DNA from: Candidatus Jorgensenbacteria bacterium RIFCSPLOWO2_12_FULL_42_11 | Lineage (GTDB): Bacteria; Patescibacteriota; Minisyncoccia; UBA6257; MFKM01 | Assembly (NCBI GenBank): GCA_001779575.1 | Contig: MFKM01000028.1 | Coordinates: 1 to 17,333, forward strand | Direction of reading: 5' to 3' | Length of the DNA: 17,333 bases | Notes under the pieces: model-generated | Databases searched by the model: none | Told to the model about the DNA's origin: nothing | The model's input: only the letters and a program-made list of their open reading frames with translations | Made by a program: the position numbers and the translations under genes | Part shown: positions 5,644 through 12,984 of the stretch, in pieces | How positions within the stretch are numbered: position 1 is the stretch's first letter | Layout of the letters: each line of letters opens with the position of its first letter

Positions 5644-5649
5644 CTTTTT
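5606..5649 (+). terminator. Rho-independent terminator of the small membrane protein unit
   Basis: GAGGCCC (5606-5612) pairs with GGGCCTC (5634-5640). Inside, GGAGA-TTA-TCTCC (5617-5629) forms a second perfect stem. After TAAC comes a run of five T (5645-5649). Confidence 0.7.
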
Positions 5650-5655
5650 CTAAAA

Positions 5656-5684
5656 TTGAAATCTTTGCCATAATCTTGTATTAT
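5656..5684 (+). promoter_or_regulatory. Candidate promoter of the secDF operon
   Basis: TTGAAA (5656-5661), a 17-nt spacer and TATTAT (5679-5684). The transcript would have an unusually long leader of about 190 bases before secD, beginning near a small hairpin ATTCGC-TTT-GCGAAT (5691-5705). Confidence 0.4.
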
Positions 5685-5740
5685 TTAGATATTCGCTTTG
5701 CGAATTTTGGATTGAATGCCGCCAAAGAAAAACTTGTCAT

Positions 5741-5840
5741 CCCTACGGGAGATCTCCCGCAGGGAGAAAATTGTCATTCGTGCGGCTCCGCCGCCTTTCC
5801 GAATTTTCGCGGTGGGACTTCCTCGCCGCCTGCGGCGGCG
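5741..5840. repeat. REP-like palindromes in the secD leader
   Basis: A 24-bp palindrome with one mismatched pair lies at 5741-5764 (CCCTACGGGAGATCTCCCGCAGGG in sense, core CGGGAGATCTCCCG). A GC hairpin follows at 5824-5840 (CGCCGCC, TGC, GGCGGCG). No gene is credible between 5650 and 5881; these GC-rich palindromes in an otherwise AT-rich gap look like dispersed intergenic repeats. Confidence 0.6.
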
Positions 5841-5881
5841 AAATGCGTTCGGACTATCTTTAGAATACTGCACCAGAAATT

Positions 5882-7168
5882 ATGAAAAAAAATAAATTTC
5901 CGATTTTTCCCATTTTGATAATTTTATTGGCGATTTTGGCCGGGCTTTTTGGTTATCAGCCGGCTTGGATAAAAGCGCGTTCCAAGGTTCATTTGCCCGA
6001 AAGTTTTAATCGGGATTGGCGACTGGGTTTGGATTTGGTGGGCGGCAGTCTTTTGAATTACGATATTGACCTTAGCCAGGTGGCGACTCCGGACCGGGAT
6101 TCGGTGGTTGAAGGATTGAGAGACGTCATTGAAAGAAGAGTCAATCTTTTTGGCGTCAGCGAGCCCCAGATTTACACCGCCGATGCCGGAGAACAACGCC
6201 ATTTAAGCGTGGAATTGGCCGGCATTAAAGACATTAACCAGGCGATTAACATGATTGGCGAGACGCCGCTTTTGGATTTTAGAGAAGTGGAAGAACTGCC
6301 AAAAACCGAAGACAAAGAAGCGAGCTATAAATTTATTCCTACCAATCTGACCGGTCGTTATGTCAAAAGCGCGCAGGCGAACATAGGTAATTTAGGCAAA
6401 CCGGCGGTGAGCATTGTTTTTAACGATGAAGGGGCGAAAATTTTTGAAGAATTGACCAGCCGGAATGTCGGCAAGCCATTGGCGATTTTTTTGGACGACG
6501 AACTGATTGAAATACCGGTGGTCAGGGAAGCGATAAGCGGCGGCCAAGCCCAGATTTCCGGCAATTTTACTCCGGATTCCGCCCGGAAATTGGTGGAGCG
6601 ATTTAACGCCGGCGCTTTGCCGGCGCCGATTAAATTAATCAGTCAGCAGACGATAGGCGCCAGCTTGGGCTCGGATTCCCTTAAAAAGACAATTTTTGGC
6701 GGTGTTGTCGGTTTGCTTTTGGTAATTTTGTTTATAATCGGTTATTACAGAAGTCTTGGCCTGATAGCTTCGTTGGCGTTGGCCATTTACGCGGTTTTGA
6801 CTTTGGGTATTTTCAAACTTATTCCTGTTACTTTGACTTTGGCCGGCATCGCCGGTTTTATTCTCTCCATCGGCATGGCGGTTGACGCCAATGTTTTGAT
6901 TTTTGCCAGAATAAAAGAAGAATTAAAAAAGGGCTTGTCAAAAAGGGCAGCCATTGAAGAGGGGTTTCGTCGAGCCTGGTCATCCATCCGGGATTCCAAT
7001 ATCACCACTATTATTATCGCCGTGATTTTGTTTTATTTTGCCACCAGTTTTGTCAAAGGATTCGCTCTGACACTTTTTATCGGCGTTTTGATGAGCATGT
7101 TTTCAGCCATTACCGTCACCAAATCTTTATTGGAAATGTTTACCAAGAATCACGAAAAACAAAAATAA
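5882..7168 (+). CDS. secD: Protein translocase subunit SecD
   Basis: A 428-residue membrane protein that, with SecF, uses the proton-motive force to help pull preproteins through SecYEG. TM1 is residues 7-26, followed by the SecD signature RLGLDLVGGSLLNYDI. The extracytoplasmic P1 domain follows (VEGLRDVIERRVNLFGVSEPQIY, near 75-100, is typical). The last part has five hydrophobic segments with the conserved GFILSIGMAVDANVLIFARIKEEL (TM4/5), whose Asp is the proton-relay region, and EEGFRRAWSSIRDSNITTI. The length is at the short end for SecD. The secD stop is three bases before the secF ATG. No Shine-Dalgarno is visible. Confidence 0.97.
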   Translation: MKKNKFPIFPILIILLAILAGLFGYQPAWIKARSKVHLPESFNRDWRLGLDLVGGSLLNYDIDLSQVATPDRDSVVEGLRDVIERRVNLFGVSEPQIYTADAGEQRHLSVELAGIKDINQAINMIGETPLLDFREVEELPKTEDKEASYKFIPTNLTGRYVKSAQANIGNLGKPAVSIVFNDEGAKIFEELTSRNVGKPLAIFLDDELIEIPVVREAISGGQAQISGNFTPDSARKLVERFNAGALPAPIKLISQQTIGASLGSDSLKKTIFGGVVGLLLVILFIIGYYRSLGLIASLALAIYAVLTLGIFKLIPVTLTLAGIAGFILSIGMAVDANVLIFARIKEELKKGLSKRAAIEEGFRRAWSSIRDSNITTIIIAVILFYFATSFVKGFALTLFIGVLMSMFSAITVTKSLLEMFTKNHEKQK

Positions 7169-7171
7169 CTT

Positions 7172-8062
7172 ATGAACATCATCAAACATCGCAATATTTT
7201 CTTTATGTTTTCCGGCGTTTTGATTTTGGCCAGTATTTTCGCTTTCTTCTTTTTCGGCGTCAGGCAGGGGATTGATTTGGCTGGCGGCACCAATTGGCAA
7301 ATTCAGATAAAAAATCCGGCGGTCAAGGATAGCGATCTGAAATCGGTTTTGGGAATCATATCGGGTTATTCCGATTTAACAGTTAAATCTTTATCCGACC
7401 GGGATTTTATCATAAGGTTTTCAAGCATTTCCGAAGAGAATCATCAAAAATATTATCAAGTGTTGAAAGAAAAATTCGGAGAAGTTGAAGAACGGAGTTT
7501 TGAAAGCATCGGGCCGACTATCGGCCGGGAGTTAAGGCAACGTTTTATCTGGGCTTTTGTTCTCGGTTTATTGGGCATCCTGTTTTACGTGGCCTGGGCT
7601 TTTAGAAAAGTTTCTTATCCGATTAAATCATGGAAATACGGCGTTATCGTCATTCTTTGCGCTTTTCACGATATTATCATTCCTATCGGCCTGATGACTT
7701 TTTTGGGCTGGCGGCAGGGAGTGGAAATCAATACCAATTTTATCGTTGCCTTGATGTTTATTTTGGGCTATTCAATTAACGATACTATTATTATTTTTGA
7801 CCGTGTCAGAGAAAACCTGTCTTTGGCCAACAGAGGTCATTTTGATTTTGCCGGACTAATCAATGCCGCCGTCAGGCAGACCTTTAGCCGTTCAATCAAT
7901 ACTTCCCTAACCACGGTCTTGGCGATCTCGCCGCTTTATTTTGTCGGTCCGCTTTCTCTGAAATATTTCATCTTAACTCTTATTTTGGGAATAATAGTCG
8001 GCGCTTATTCCTCAATATTTTTTGCCAGTCCTCTTTTGTACGTTTGGCATCGGAAGAAATAA
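7172..8062 (+). CDS. secF: Protein translocase subunit SecF
   Basis: A 296-residue partner of SecD. It has TM1 near residues 7-28, then the family motif GVRQGIDLAGGTNWQIQI and a small P1-like domain with SFESIGPTIGRELRQR. Five further membrane segments include FIVALMFILGYSINDTIIIFDRVREN (conserved Asn/Asp of TM4 and the following amphipathic stretch) and RSINTSLTT. Length is normal. It follows secD by three bases and is 8 bases before the P-type ATPase gene, so all three probably share one transcript. yajC is not in the window. Confidence 0.97.
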   Translation: MNIIKHRNIFFMFSGVLILASIFAFFFFGVRQGIDLAGGTNWQIQIKNPAVKDSDLKSVLGIISGYSDLTVKSLSDRDFIIRFSSISEENHQKYYQVLKEKFGEVEERSFESIGPTIGRELRQRFIWAFVLGLLGILFYVAWAFRKVSYPIKSWKYGVIVILCAFHDIIIPIGLMTFLGWRQGVEINTNFIVALMFILGYSINDTIIIFDRVRENLSLANRGHFDFAGLINAAVRQTFSRSINTSLTTVLAISPLYFVGPLSLKYFILTLILGIIVGAYSSIFFASPLLYVWHRKK

Positions 8063-8070
8063 AATAAAAA

Positions 8071-10746
8071 ATGAAACAAAACTGGCACGCTCTTTCCGTT
8101 GAGGAAATTATCCGAGAACTGAAAAGCGATGCTTATCTGGGTCTGTCGGGAGAAGAAGCCGGAAAACGGCAACAAAAATTCGGTTTCAATAAACTGCCCG
8201 GAGAAAAACTCTTATCCAGGCCGAAGATATTCTTAGAGCAATTTAAAAGCCCTTTAATTTATATTTTGGTCATTGCCGGAATACTTACTTTGCTTTTGAA
8301 AGAATACGCTAACGCCGTTGTAATTTTCGGCGCGGTTTTTTTAAATACCGTTTTCGGTTTTTTTCAAGAAAACAAAACATCGCGAGTTTTGGCCGAACTG
8401 AAAAAATTGGCAAAAGTCAGGACTTATGTCGTGAGAAACGGCGGGGAAAAAGAAATCAGCCAGGAAGAATTAACGCCGGGCGATCTAATTTTATTGCATC
8501 CGGGAAACAAGGTTCCGGCTGACGGAAGACTGATTGAAAGCCATAATTTAAAAATTAACGAGGCCTCTTTGACCGGCGAATGGTTTCCGTCTGAAAAAAT
8601 AACCGGAGTTTTGCCGGAAAAAACTCTTTTGGCCGACCGGGACAATATGGTTTTTATGGGCTGCGTGGTTGAAGACGGCCGGGGGAGAGTAATTGTAACT
8701 GAAACCGGATTGAAAACGGAAATTGGCCGAGTGGCGGAAATGATTGGAAGAACTAAAGAAGAAAAAACGCCTTATCAGAAAAAAGTAATTCATTTAAGCA
8801 AAGCCATCGGAGTTTTAATAGTTTTTCTTTCTCTTTTCGTTTTCGTTCTGGGAATAACGACCGGTCGGGAAATTTTTGAAATGTTTTTGACGGCCGTGGC
8901 CGTGGCCGTGGCGGCTATCCCTGAAGGATTGCCGGTAGCCATCACCGTTATTTTGTCTATTGGTATGCAAAGGATTTTGAAAAAGCGAGGATTGGTCAGA
9001 AAAATGGTTGCCGCCGAAACTTTGGGCAGTACTTCTATTATTTGCACCGATAAAACCGGCACTTTGACGGAAGCCAGGATGCAAGTGGCGGGTATTTTCA
9101 GCGAAGCCAAGGAAATCTTTACCGATGGTTTGAAATATTCGGAGGAAATTGACGGAAACAGTTCTGAATCTCATATCTTGGCTTTAAAAATCGGAATGTT
9201 GGCCACCGAGGCTTTTATTGAAAATTCCGAAGACGAACTTCATAAATGGATTGTTCGGGGGAGGCCGATGGAAAGGGCGTTGCTTTTGGCCGGTATTCAA
9301 GCCGGATTTTCAAAAAAAGAATTGGAAGAAAAACAGCCCAAAATTGACGAACGGTTTTTTGACCCGGTTCATAAATATTCCGCCACCCTTCACCGTTTTT
9401 CCGATAAAAAAAATATTTTATACGTTTTAGGAGCGCCGGAAATAATTTTAAAGATGTCCAAATTGTCTTTGAAAAGCTTTAATCAGCTTAGCCAAAAAGT
9501 TGACCATTTGGCTTCCCGCGGTTCCCGGGTTTTGGGTTGCGCTTATAAGAAAATAAAAAATTTAATCCCGACGCCCAAAGGGGTCGGGACTCCGACCGCA
9601 AATGTCGGAGAAATCAAAGATACCGATTTAGAAGCAATGACTTTTGGGGCTTTTATCGCCATTCACGACCCTATCCGGAAAGAAGTTAAAGAGGCGATGA
9701 AAATTTGCCGGCAGGCCGGGATGAGGCCGATTATTGTCACCGGCGACCACAGATTGACGGCTAAAGCGATTGCCGAAGAACTGGGCTTGCCGGCCAAAGA
9801 AGAAAATATTATTGAGGGAAGCGAACTGGAAAAATTAAGCGAGGCGGAATTTAGGGAGAAATTGAAAGATATTGAAATTTATGCTCGGGTTGAACCCGGT
9901 CAAAAATTAAAAATTATAGAGGCCTGGCAGGCAAGGGGAGAAGTGGTGGCGATGACCGGCGATGGCGTCAACGACGCGCCGGCTCTTAAAAAAGCCGACA
10001 TCGGAGTGGCTCTTGGTTCCTGGACCGATGTGGCGAAAGAAGCTTCCGACTTGATTCTTTTGACCGACAATTTTTCAATTATCGTGGCCGCGGTTGAAGA
10101 AGGCCGGGTCATTATTGATAACATCAGAAAAACGGTTACCTTGCTGGTTTCCCAAAGTTTCTCGGAAATAATTTTAATCGGCGCCAGTCTTGTCGGGGGC
10201 TTGCCTTTGCCGATTCTTCCCGTCCAAATTTTGTGGGAAAATTTGATTGAAGGCAGTCCCCAGGGGATTGCTTTGGCTTTTGAACCGAAAGAGAAAGACC
10301 TGATGGGGAGAAAACCGGAACATCCGAACCGTCCGCTTTTGACTCCTCAAATGAAAACGATAATTTTTGGTTTCGGCATTTTTACCGATTTAGTTATTTT
10401 GGGATTGTTTCTGTATCTGTTAAAAATAGAAATGCCCTTGCCCGAAATCAGGACCGTGGTTTTTGCCGCTTTGGCCATTGATACCGTTTTTTACGCCATC
10501 TCCTGCAAAAATTTAAGAAAAAATATCTGGCAATATAATCCGTTTTCCAATTTATATTTAGTCGGTTGCATGATTTTCAGCTTGGGAATGTTGTTTTTGG
10601 CCATTTATTTGCCCTTCCTTCAGAATTTATTGAAAACCACGCCTTTGAATTTTTTTGACTGGACGCTGCTTTTGGGCTTGGGGTTGATAAATTTGGTTTT
10701 GATTGAAATCATTAAATGGTTTTTCAGAATAAAATCGGAAAAATAA
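8071..10746 (+). CDS. Type II cation-transporting P-type ATPase (Ca2+-ATPase-like)
   Basis: A 891-residue P2-type ATPase. The cation-ATPase N-terminal domain WHALSVEEIIRELKSD...GLSGEEA is followed by TM1-2 and the actuator loop with TGE at 168-170, where the usual next Ser is Trp171. M4 has AAIPEGLPVAIT with Glu285; the phosphorylated Asp327 is in DKTGTLT; the hinge is MTGDGVNDAPALKKADIGVALG; and there are six C-terminal helices. The ion site is altered against SERCA: M5 reads SQSFSEII (SERCA Asn768 becomes Ser, Glu771 kept), and M6 reads ENLIEGSPQG, so Asp800 becomes Gly728 and Thr799 becomes Glu727. Ca2+ is thus only a guess; Mn2+, Na+ or H+ are possible. About 16 extra residues (PTPKGVGTPTANVGEI) come from a palindromic insert at 9566-9610. 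The gene is 8 bases after secF. Confidence 0.92.
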   Translation: MKQNWHALSVEEIIRELKSDAYLGLSGEEAGKRQQKFGFNKLPGEKLLSRPKIFLEQFKSPLIYILVIAGILTLLLKEYANAVVIFGAVFLNTVFGFFQENKTSRVLAELKKLAKVRTYVVRNGGEKEISQEELTPGDLILLHPGNKVPADGRLIESHNLKINEASLTGEWFPSEKITGVLPEKTLLADRDNMVFMGCVVEDGRGRVIVTETGLKTEIGRVAEMIGRTKEEKTPYQKKVIHLSKAIGVLIVFLSLFVFVLGITTGREIFEMFLTAVAVAVAAIPEGLPVAITVILSIGMQRILKKRGLVRKMVAAETLGSTSIICTDKTGTLTEARMQVAGIFSEAKEIFTDGLKYSEEIDGNSSESHILALKIGMLATEAFIENSEDELHKWIVRGRPMERALLLAGIQAGFSKKELEEKQPKIDERFFDPVHKYSATLHRFSDKKNILYVLGAPEIILKMSKLSLKSFNQLSQKVDHLASRGSRVLGCAYKKIKNLIPTPKGVGTPTANVGEIKDTDLEAMTFGAFIAIHDPIRKEVKEAMKICRQAGMRPIIVTGDHRLTAKAIAEELGLPAKEENIIEGSELEKLSEAEFREKLKDIEIYARVEPGQKLKIIEAWQARGEVVAMTGDGVNDAPALKKADIGVALGSWTDVAKEASDLILLTDNFSIIVAAVEEGRVIIDNIRKTVTLLVSQSFSEIILIGASLVGGLPLPILPVQILWENLIEGSPQGIALAFEPKEKDLMGRKPEHPNRPLLTPQMKTIIFGFGIFTDLVILGLFLYLLKIEMPLPEIRTVVFAALAIDTVFYAISCKNLRKNIWQYNPFSNLYLVGCMIFSLGMLFLAIYLPFLQNLLKTTPLNFFDWTLLLGLGLINLVLIEIIKWFFRIKSEK
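9566..9610 (+). repeat. Double-hairpin palindromic insert inside the P-type ATPase gene
   Basis: Two adjacent hairpins lie inside the frame. TCCCGAC (9566-9572) and CCC (9574-9576) pair with GGG-GTCGGGA (9580-9589) around an AAA loop with one bulged G. CTCCGAC (9590-9596) pairs with GTCGGAG (9604-9610). They are far more GC-rich than the flanks (AAAATAAAAAATTTAA before). The 45 bases keep the frame and sit between AYKKIKNLI and KDTDLEAMTF, which read on naturally without them. Confidence 0.7.
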
Positions 10747-10770
10747 CAACTTTGCATTACGAAGCCAAGC

Positions 10771-10877
10771 CGCGAATAGCCAATAAAAAGATTTTTCTGA
10801 AACCCAAACGGAAGCGCAGCTCCGATGAAATTGGAGCGTGAGCGGGTTGAAGAAAATCTTTTTATTGGCTATTCGCG
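10771..10877. repeat. 107-bp foldback (inverted-repeat) element
   Basis: The left arm from 10771 (CGCGAATAGCCAATAAAAAG and on) is the reverse complement of the right arm ending at 10877 over about 27 bases with one single-base indel. Inside are AACCC/GGGTT and GCTCC/GGAGC pairs around a 9-nt loop, so nearly the whole element can fold on itself. It fills the gap between the P-type ATPase and the exchanger gene. It codes for nothing. It could be a MITE-like repeat and may also end transcription. Confidence 0.85.
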
Positions 10878-10910
10878 AAATAACCGTTTCTTAATTTAAA
10901 GATAATAAAT

Positions 10911-11891
10911 ATGTTTTCGTTTTATATTCTAATTTTTATAATCTGTTGCGTTTTGCTTTATTTTTCCGGCGAGTGGATTATCGGCGGATTGATGAGAATC
11001 GCCAAATTCCTCGGCTGGCGGGAATTCGTGGTCGCCTTTTTCGTAATGGCTTTCGCCGCCTCCTTGCCCAATCTTTTTATCGGGATAACTTCGGCTTTGA
11101 AAGGAATCCCCCAACTTTCTTTCGGCGATATCGCCGGAAACAATTTAATTGCCATGACCTTGGCGGTGGCTCTCGGTGTTTTGGCCGCCAAAAATAGAGA
11201 AATTCCGGCGGAAAGCCGAATGGCGCAAACAACTTTGGTTTTTACGATAGCAGCCGCCATTTTGCCATTATTGCTAATTAGGGACAATACGCTTTCAAGA
11301 GCGGACGGATTATTGTTGATGGCATTTTTCGCTTTTTATGTTTATTGGCTTTTTTCCAAAAAAGAAAGATTTGCCAAAATTTACAATGACCGCCAGACTC
11401 GCCAAATTCCAATCGCGAAAGAATTAAAACTCTTTTTTAAAGACGCGGGGAAATTAGTTTTAGGAATAATATTTTTAATAATTTCGGCTCAAGGGATTGT
11501 CGTTTCCGCCCAATTTTTCGCTCGGAGTTTCAATGTCTCAATAATTCTAATTGGACTTTTAATTACCAGTTTTGGGAATGCCTTGCCGGATATTTATTTT
11601 GCCATAGTTTCAGCCAGAAAAGGCGAAACCTGGATGATTTTGGGGGGGTTGATGGGCGCGGTTATTATGCTGTCTACTCTGGTTTTGGGAATTGTTTCTT
11701 TAATCCATCCCATTGAAATTTTAGATTTTACGCCTTTGATTATCGCTAGAATTTTTCTGATAATATCCGCTCTCTTTTTCTTCTTTTTTGTCCGCACCGG
11801 CCGCCAAATCACCAAAAAAGAAGCTCTTTTTTTGATTTTGATTTACATCGCTTTTGTTTTAGTCGCGTTATCGCAAGGTGTTGACTTTTGA
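10911..11891 (+). CDS. CaCA-family cation exchanger (YrbG/NCX-like), atypical
   Basis: A 326-residue, very hydrophobic protein with about ten membrane segments in two halves, the arrangement of bacterial sodium/calcium exchangers. Alpha-1 repeat: FAASLPNLFIGITSALKG...GDIAGNNLIAM. Alpha-2 repeat: ITSFGNALPDIYFAIVSARKGE...GGLMGAVIM. In characterised members each repeat carries an ion-binding Glu after the Pro (PE; Glu54 and Glu213 in the Methanocaldococcus exchanger). Here they are Asn54 and Asp227, and the alpha-2 GN/GS positions are also changed. The fold is therefore clear but the transported ion is uncertain. A middle loop (about 150-175) is basic and cytoplasmic. The leader has no Shine-Dalgarno. 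Confidence 0.8.
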   Translation: MFSFYILIFIICCVLLYFSGEWIIGGLMRIAKFLGWREFVVAFFVMAFAASLPNLFIGITSALKGIPQLSFGDIAGNNLIAMTLAVALGVLAAKNREIPAESRMAQTTLVFTIAAAILPLLLIRDNTLSRADGLLLMAFFAFYVYWLFSKKERFAKIYNDRQTRQIPIAKELKLFFKDAGKLVLGIIFLIISAQGIVVSAQFFARSFNVSIILIGLLITSFGNALPDIYFAIVSARKGETWMILGGLMGAVIMLSTLVLGIVSLIHPIEILDFTPLIIARIFLIISALFFFFFVRTGRQITKKEALFLILIYIAFVLVALSQGVDF

Positions 11892-11919
11892 TTTTGAAAA
11901 TGTTAGAGTTTTTCTTAGA

Positions 11920-12945
11920 ATGATTAAAGAATTAGACAATTTCATAAATAGCCATCTGTCCAATCTGGAAAAACGTCAGCGGGAAATTCTGACGGAAAGA
12001 TTTGGATTTAAAGACGGTGAAAAGAAAACCCTTCAGGCCATCGGGGATATTTTTGGCATTACCCGGGAAAGAGTGAGGCAGATTGAAAATCAGGGGATGG
12101 AAAAATTGAAAATCCAGCCGGTTCGGGAACAAATAGGCAAATTAATAGAGCCGTTGAAACAACATCTGGCTTCAGCCGGCGGTTTGAAGCGGGATGACCT
12201 TTTTATTCAAGATGCAAAAGGCCTGACCGTCGCGGAAAATTGGCCTAAATTTTTTGACAATAAATTAAGATTTATTTTTCTTATAAATAATGAACCGAAA
12301 TTTTCGGAGGCCAGCGATAATTTATACGACTTTTGGTATCTGGATGAAAAGACCAAAACCGAAGCCTTGAAAAGAATCAAGGAATTTTTCGGTTTTTGTC
12401 AGAAATCCGGTCCGGAAAAAATCATTGACCGGAAAATCCATCTGGCCCGTTTCCAGGACTTGATGGATATTAATTATCTGTCGCTGTCAAAAAATTTCAA
12501 TATCAATGTTTTTGGCGACTTCGGTTTAAGTTCTTGGCCGGAAATTAATCCCAGGGTTGTCAGCGACAAGGCCTATTTGGTTCTGAAAAAAAATAATCGC
12601 CCGTTGCATTTCAGGGACATTTCGCAAAAGATTAATGATTTAAAATTTGACCATAAAGAAGCCCACCCCCAGACGGTTCATAATGAATTAATCAGAGATA
12701 ATCGTTTTGTTTTAGTTGGACGGGGGATTTACGGTTTGCGGGAACAGGGCTATGAACCGGGAACCGCCCGGGAGGTATTGGTCCGGATTCTCAAAAAACA
12801 CGGTCCTCTTGACGCTCAAAAAATAATCCAGTTGGTTCAAAAAGAACGTTTTTTGCGGGAAAACACTATTTTCCTGAATCTCCAAAACAAGCGTTGTTTT
12901 GAAAAATTGCCCGACAATCGTTATACTCTTATCAGGGAGGCGTAA
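11920..12945 (+). CDS. Sigma-70 region 4-like / HARE-HTH transcription regulator
   Basis: A protein of 341 residues if it starts at ATG 11920 (MIKELDNFINSHL). A GTG at 11878 in the same frame would add 14 residues and overlap the exchanger gene; I prefer 11920 because the homology begins there. Residues 9-62 are a sigma region 4 helix-turn-helix: LEKRQREILTERFGF...TLQAIGDIFGITRERVRQIENQGMEKL, the form that contacts -35 elements. No region 2 is present, so it is not a complete sigma factor. Residues 210-340 look like HARE-HTH winged-helix repeats (SDKAYLVLKKNNRPLHFRDISQKI and VLVRILKKHGPLDAQKIIQLV), also seen in the RNA polymerase delta subunit. The middle (65-205) is not recognised. Likely an RNA polymerase-associated regulator; target unknown. 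It precedes the DUF8128-like gene by 39 bases. Confidence 0.8.
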   Translation: MIKELDNFINSHLSNLEKRQREILTERFGFKDGEKKTLQAIGDIFGITRERVRQIENQGMEKLKIQPVREQIGKLIEPLKQHLASAGGLKRDDLFIQDAKGLTVAENWPKFFDNKLRFIFLINNEPKFSEASDNLYDFWYLDEKTKTEALKRIKEFFGFCQKSGPEKIIDRKIHLARFQDLMDINYLSLSKNFNINVFGDFGLSSWPEINPRVVSDKAYLVLKKNNRPLHFRDISQKINDLKFDHKEAHPQTVHNELIRDNRFVLVGRGIYGLREQGYEPGTAREVLVRILKKHGPLDAQKIIQLVQKERFLRENTIFLNLQNKRCFEKLPDNRYTLIREA

Positions 12946-12954
12946 ATTAACCCG

Positions 12955-12976
12955 AGAAATTGGAATTTCTAATTCC
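12955..12976 (+). other. Two mutually exclusive short hairpins before the DUF8128-like gene
   Basis: AGAAATT-GG-AATTTCT (12955-12970) and GGAATT-TCT-AATTCC (12962-12976) overlap, so only one can form. They lie 8 bases before the ATG at 12985, where a ribosome would load. A regulatory role is only a suggestion. Confidence 0.35.
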
Positions 12977-12984
12977 TAAATTCA

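Noticed and set aside
5006..5671. 221-codon minus-strand frame across the small membrane protein region
   Set aside because: It overlaps tRNA-Lys, two hairpins, a promoter and the better supported plus-strand gene. The residue pattern is low-quality shadow sequence.
5424..5885. 153-codon plus-strand frame, rich in Ser/Arg/Pro
   Set aside because: It is out of frame with the membrane protein gene, runs through its terminator and the GC repeats, and lacks a ribosome binding site.
11878..11919. GTG start for the sigma-4/HARE gene
   Set aside because: It would overlap the exchanger gene by 14 bases with no ribosome binding site, and the extra residues TFDFENVRVFLR add no recognisable homology.
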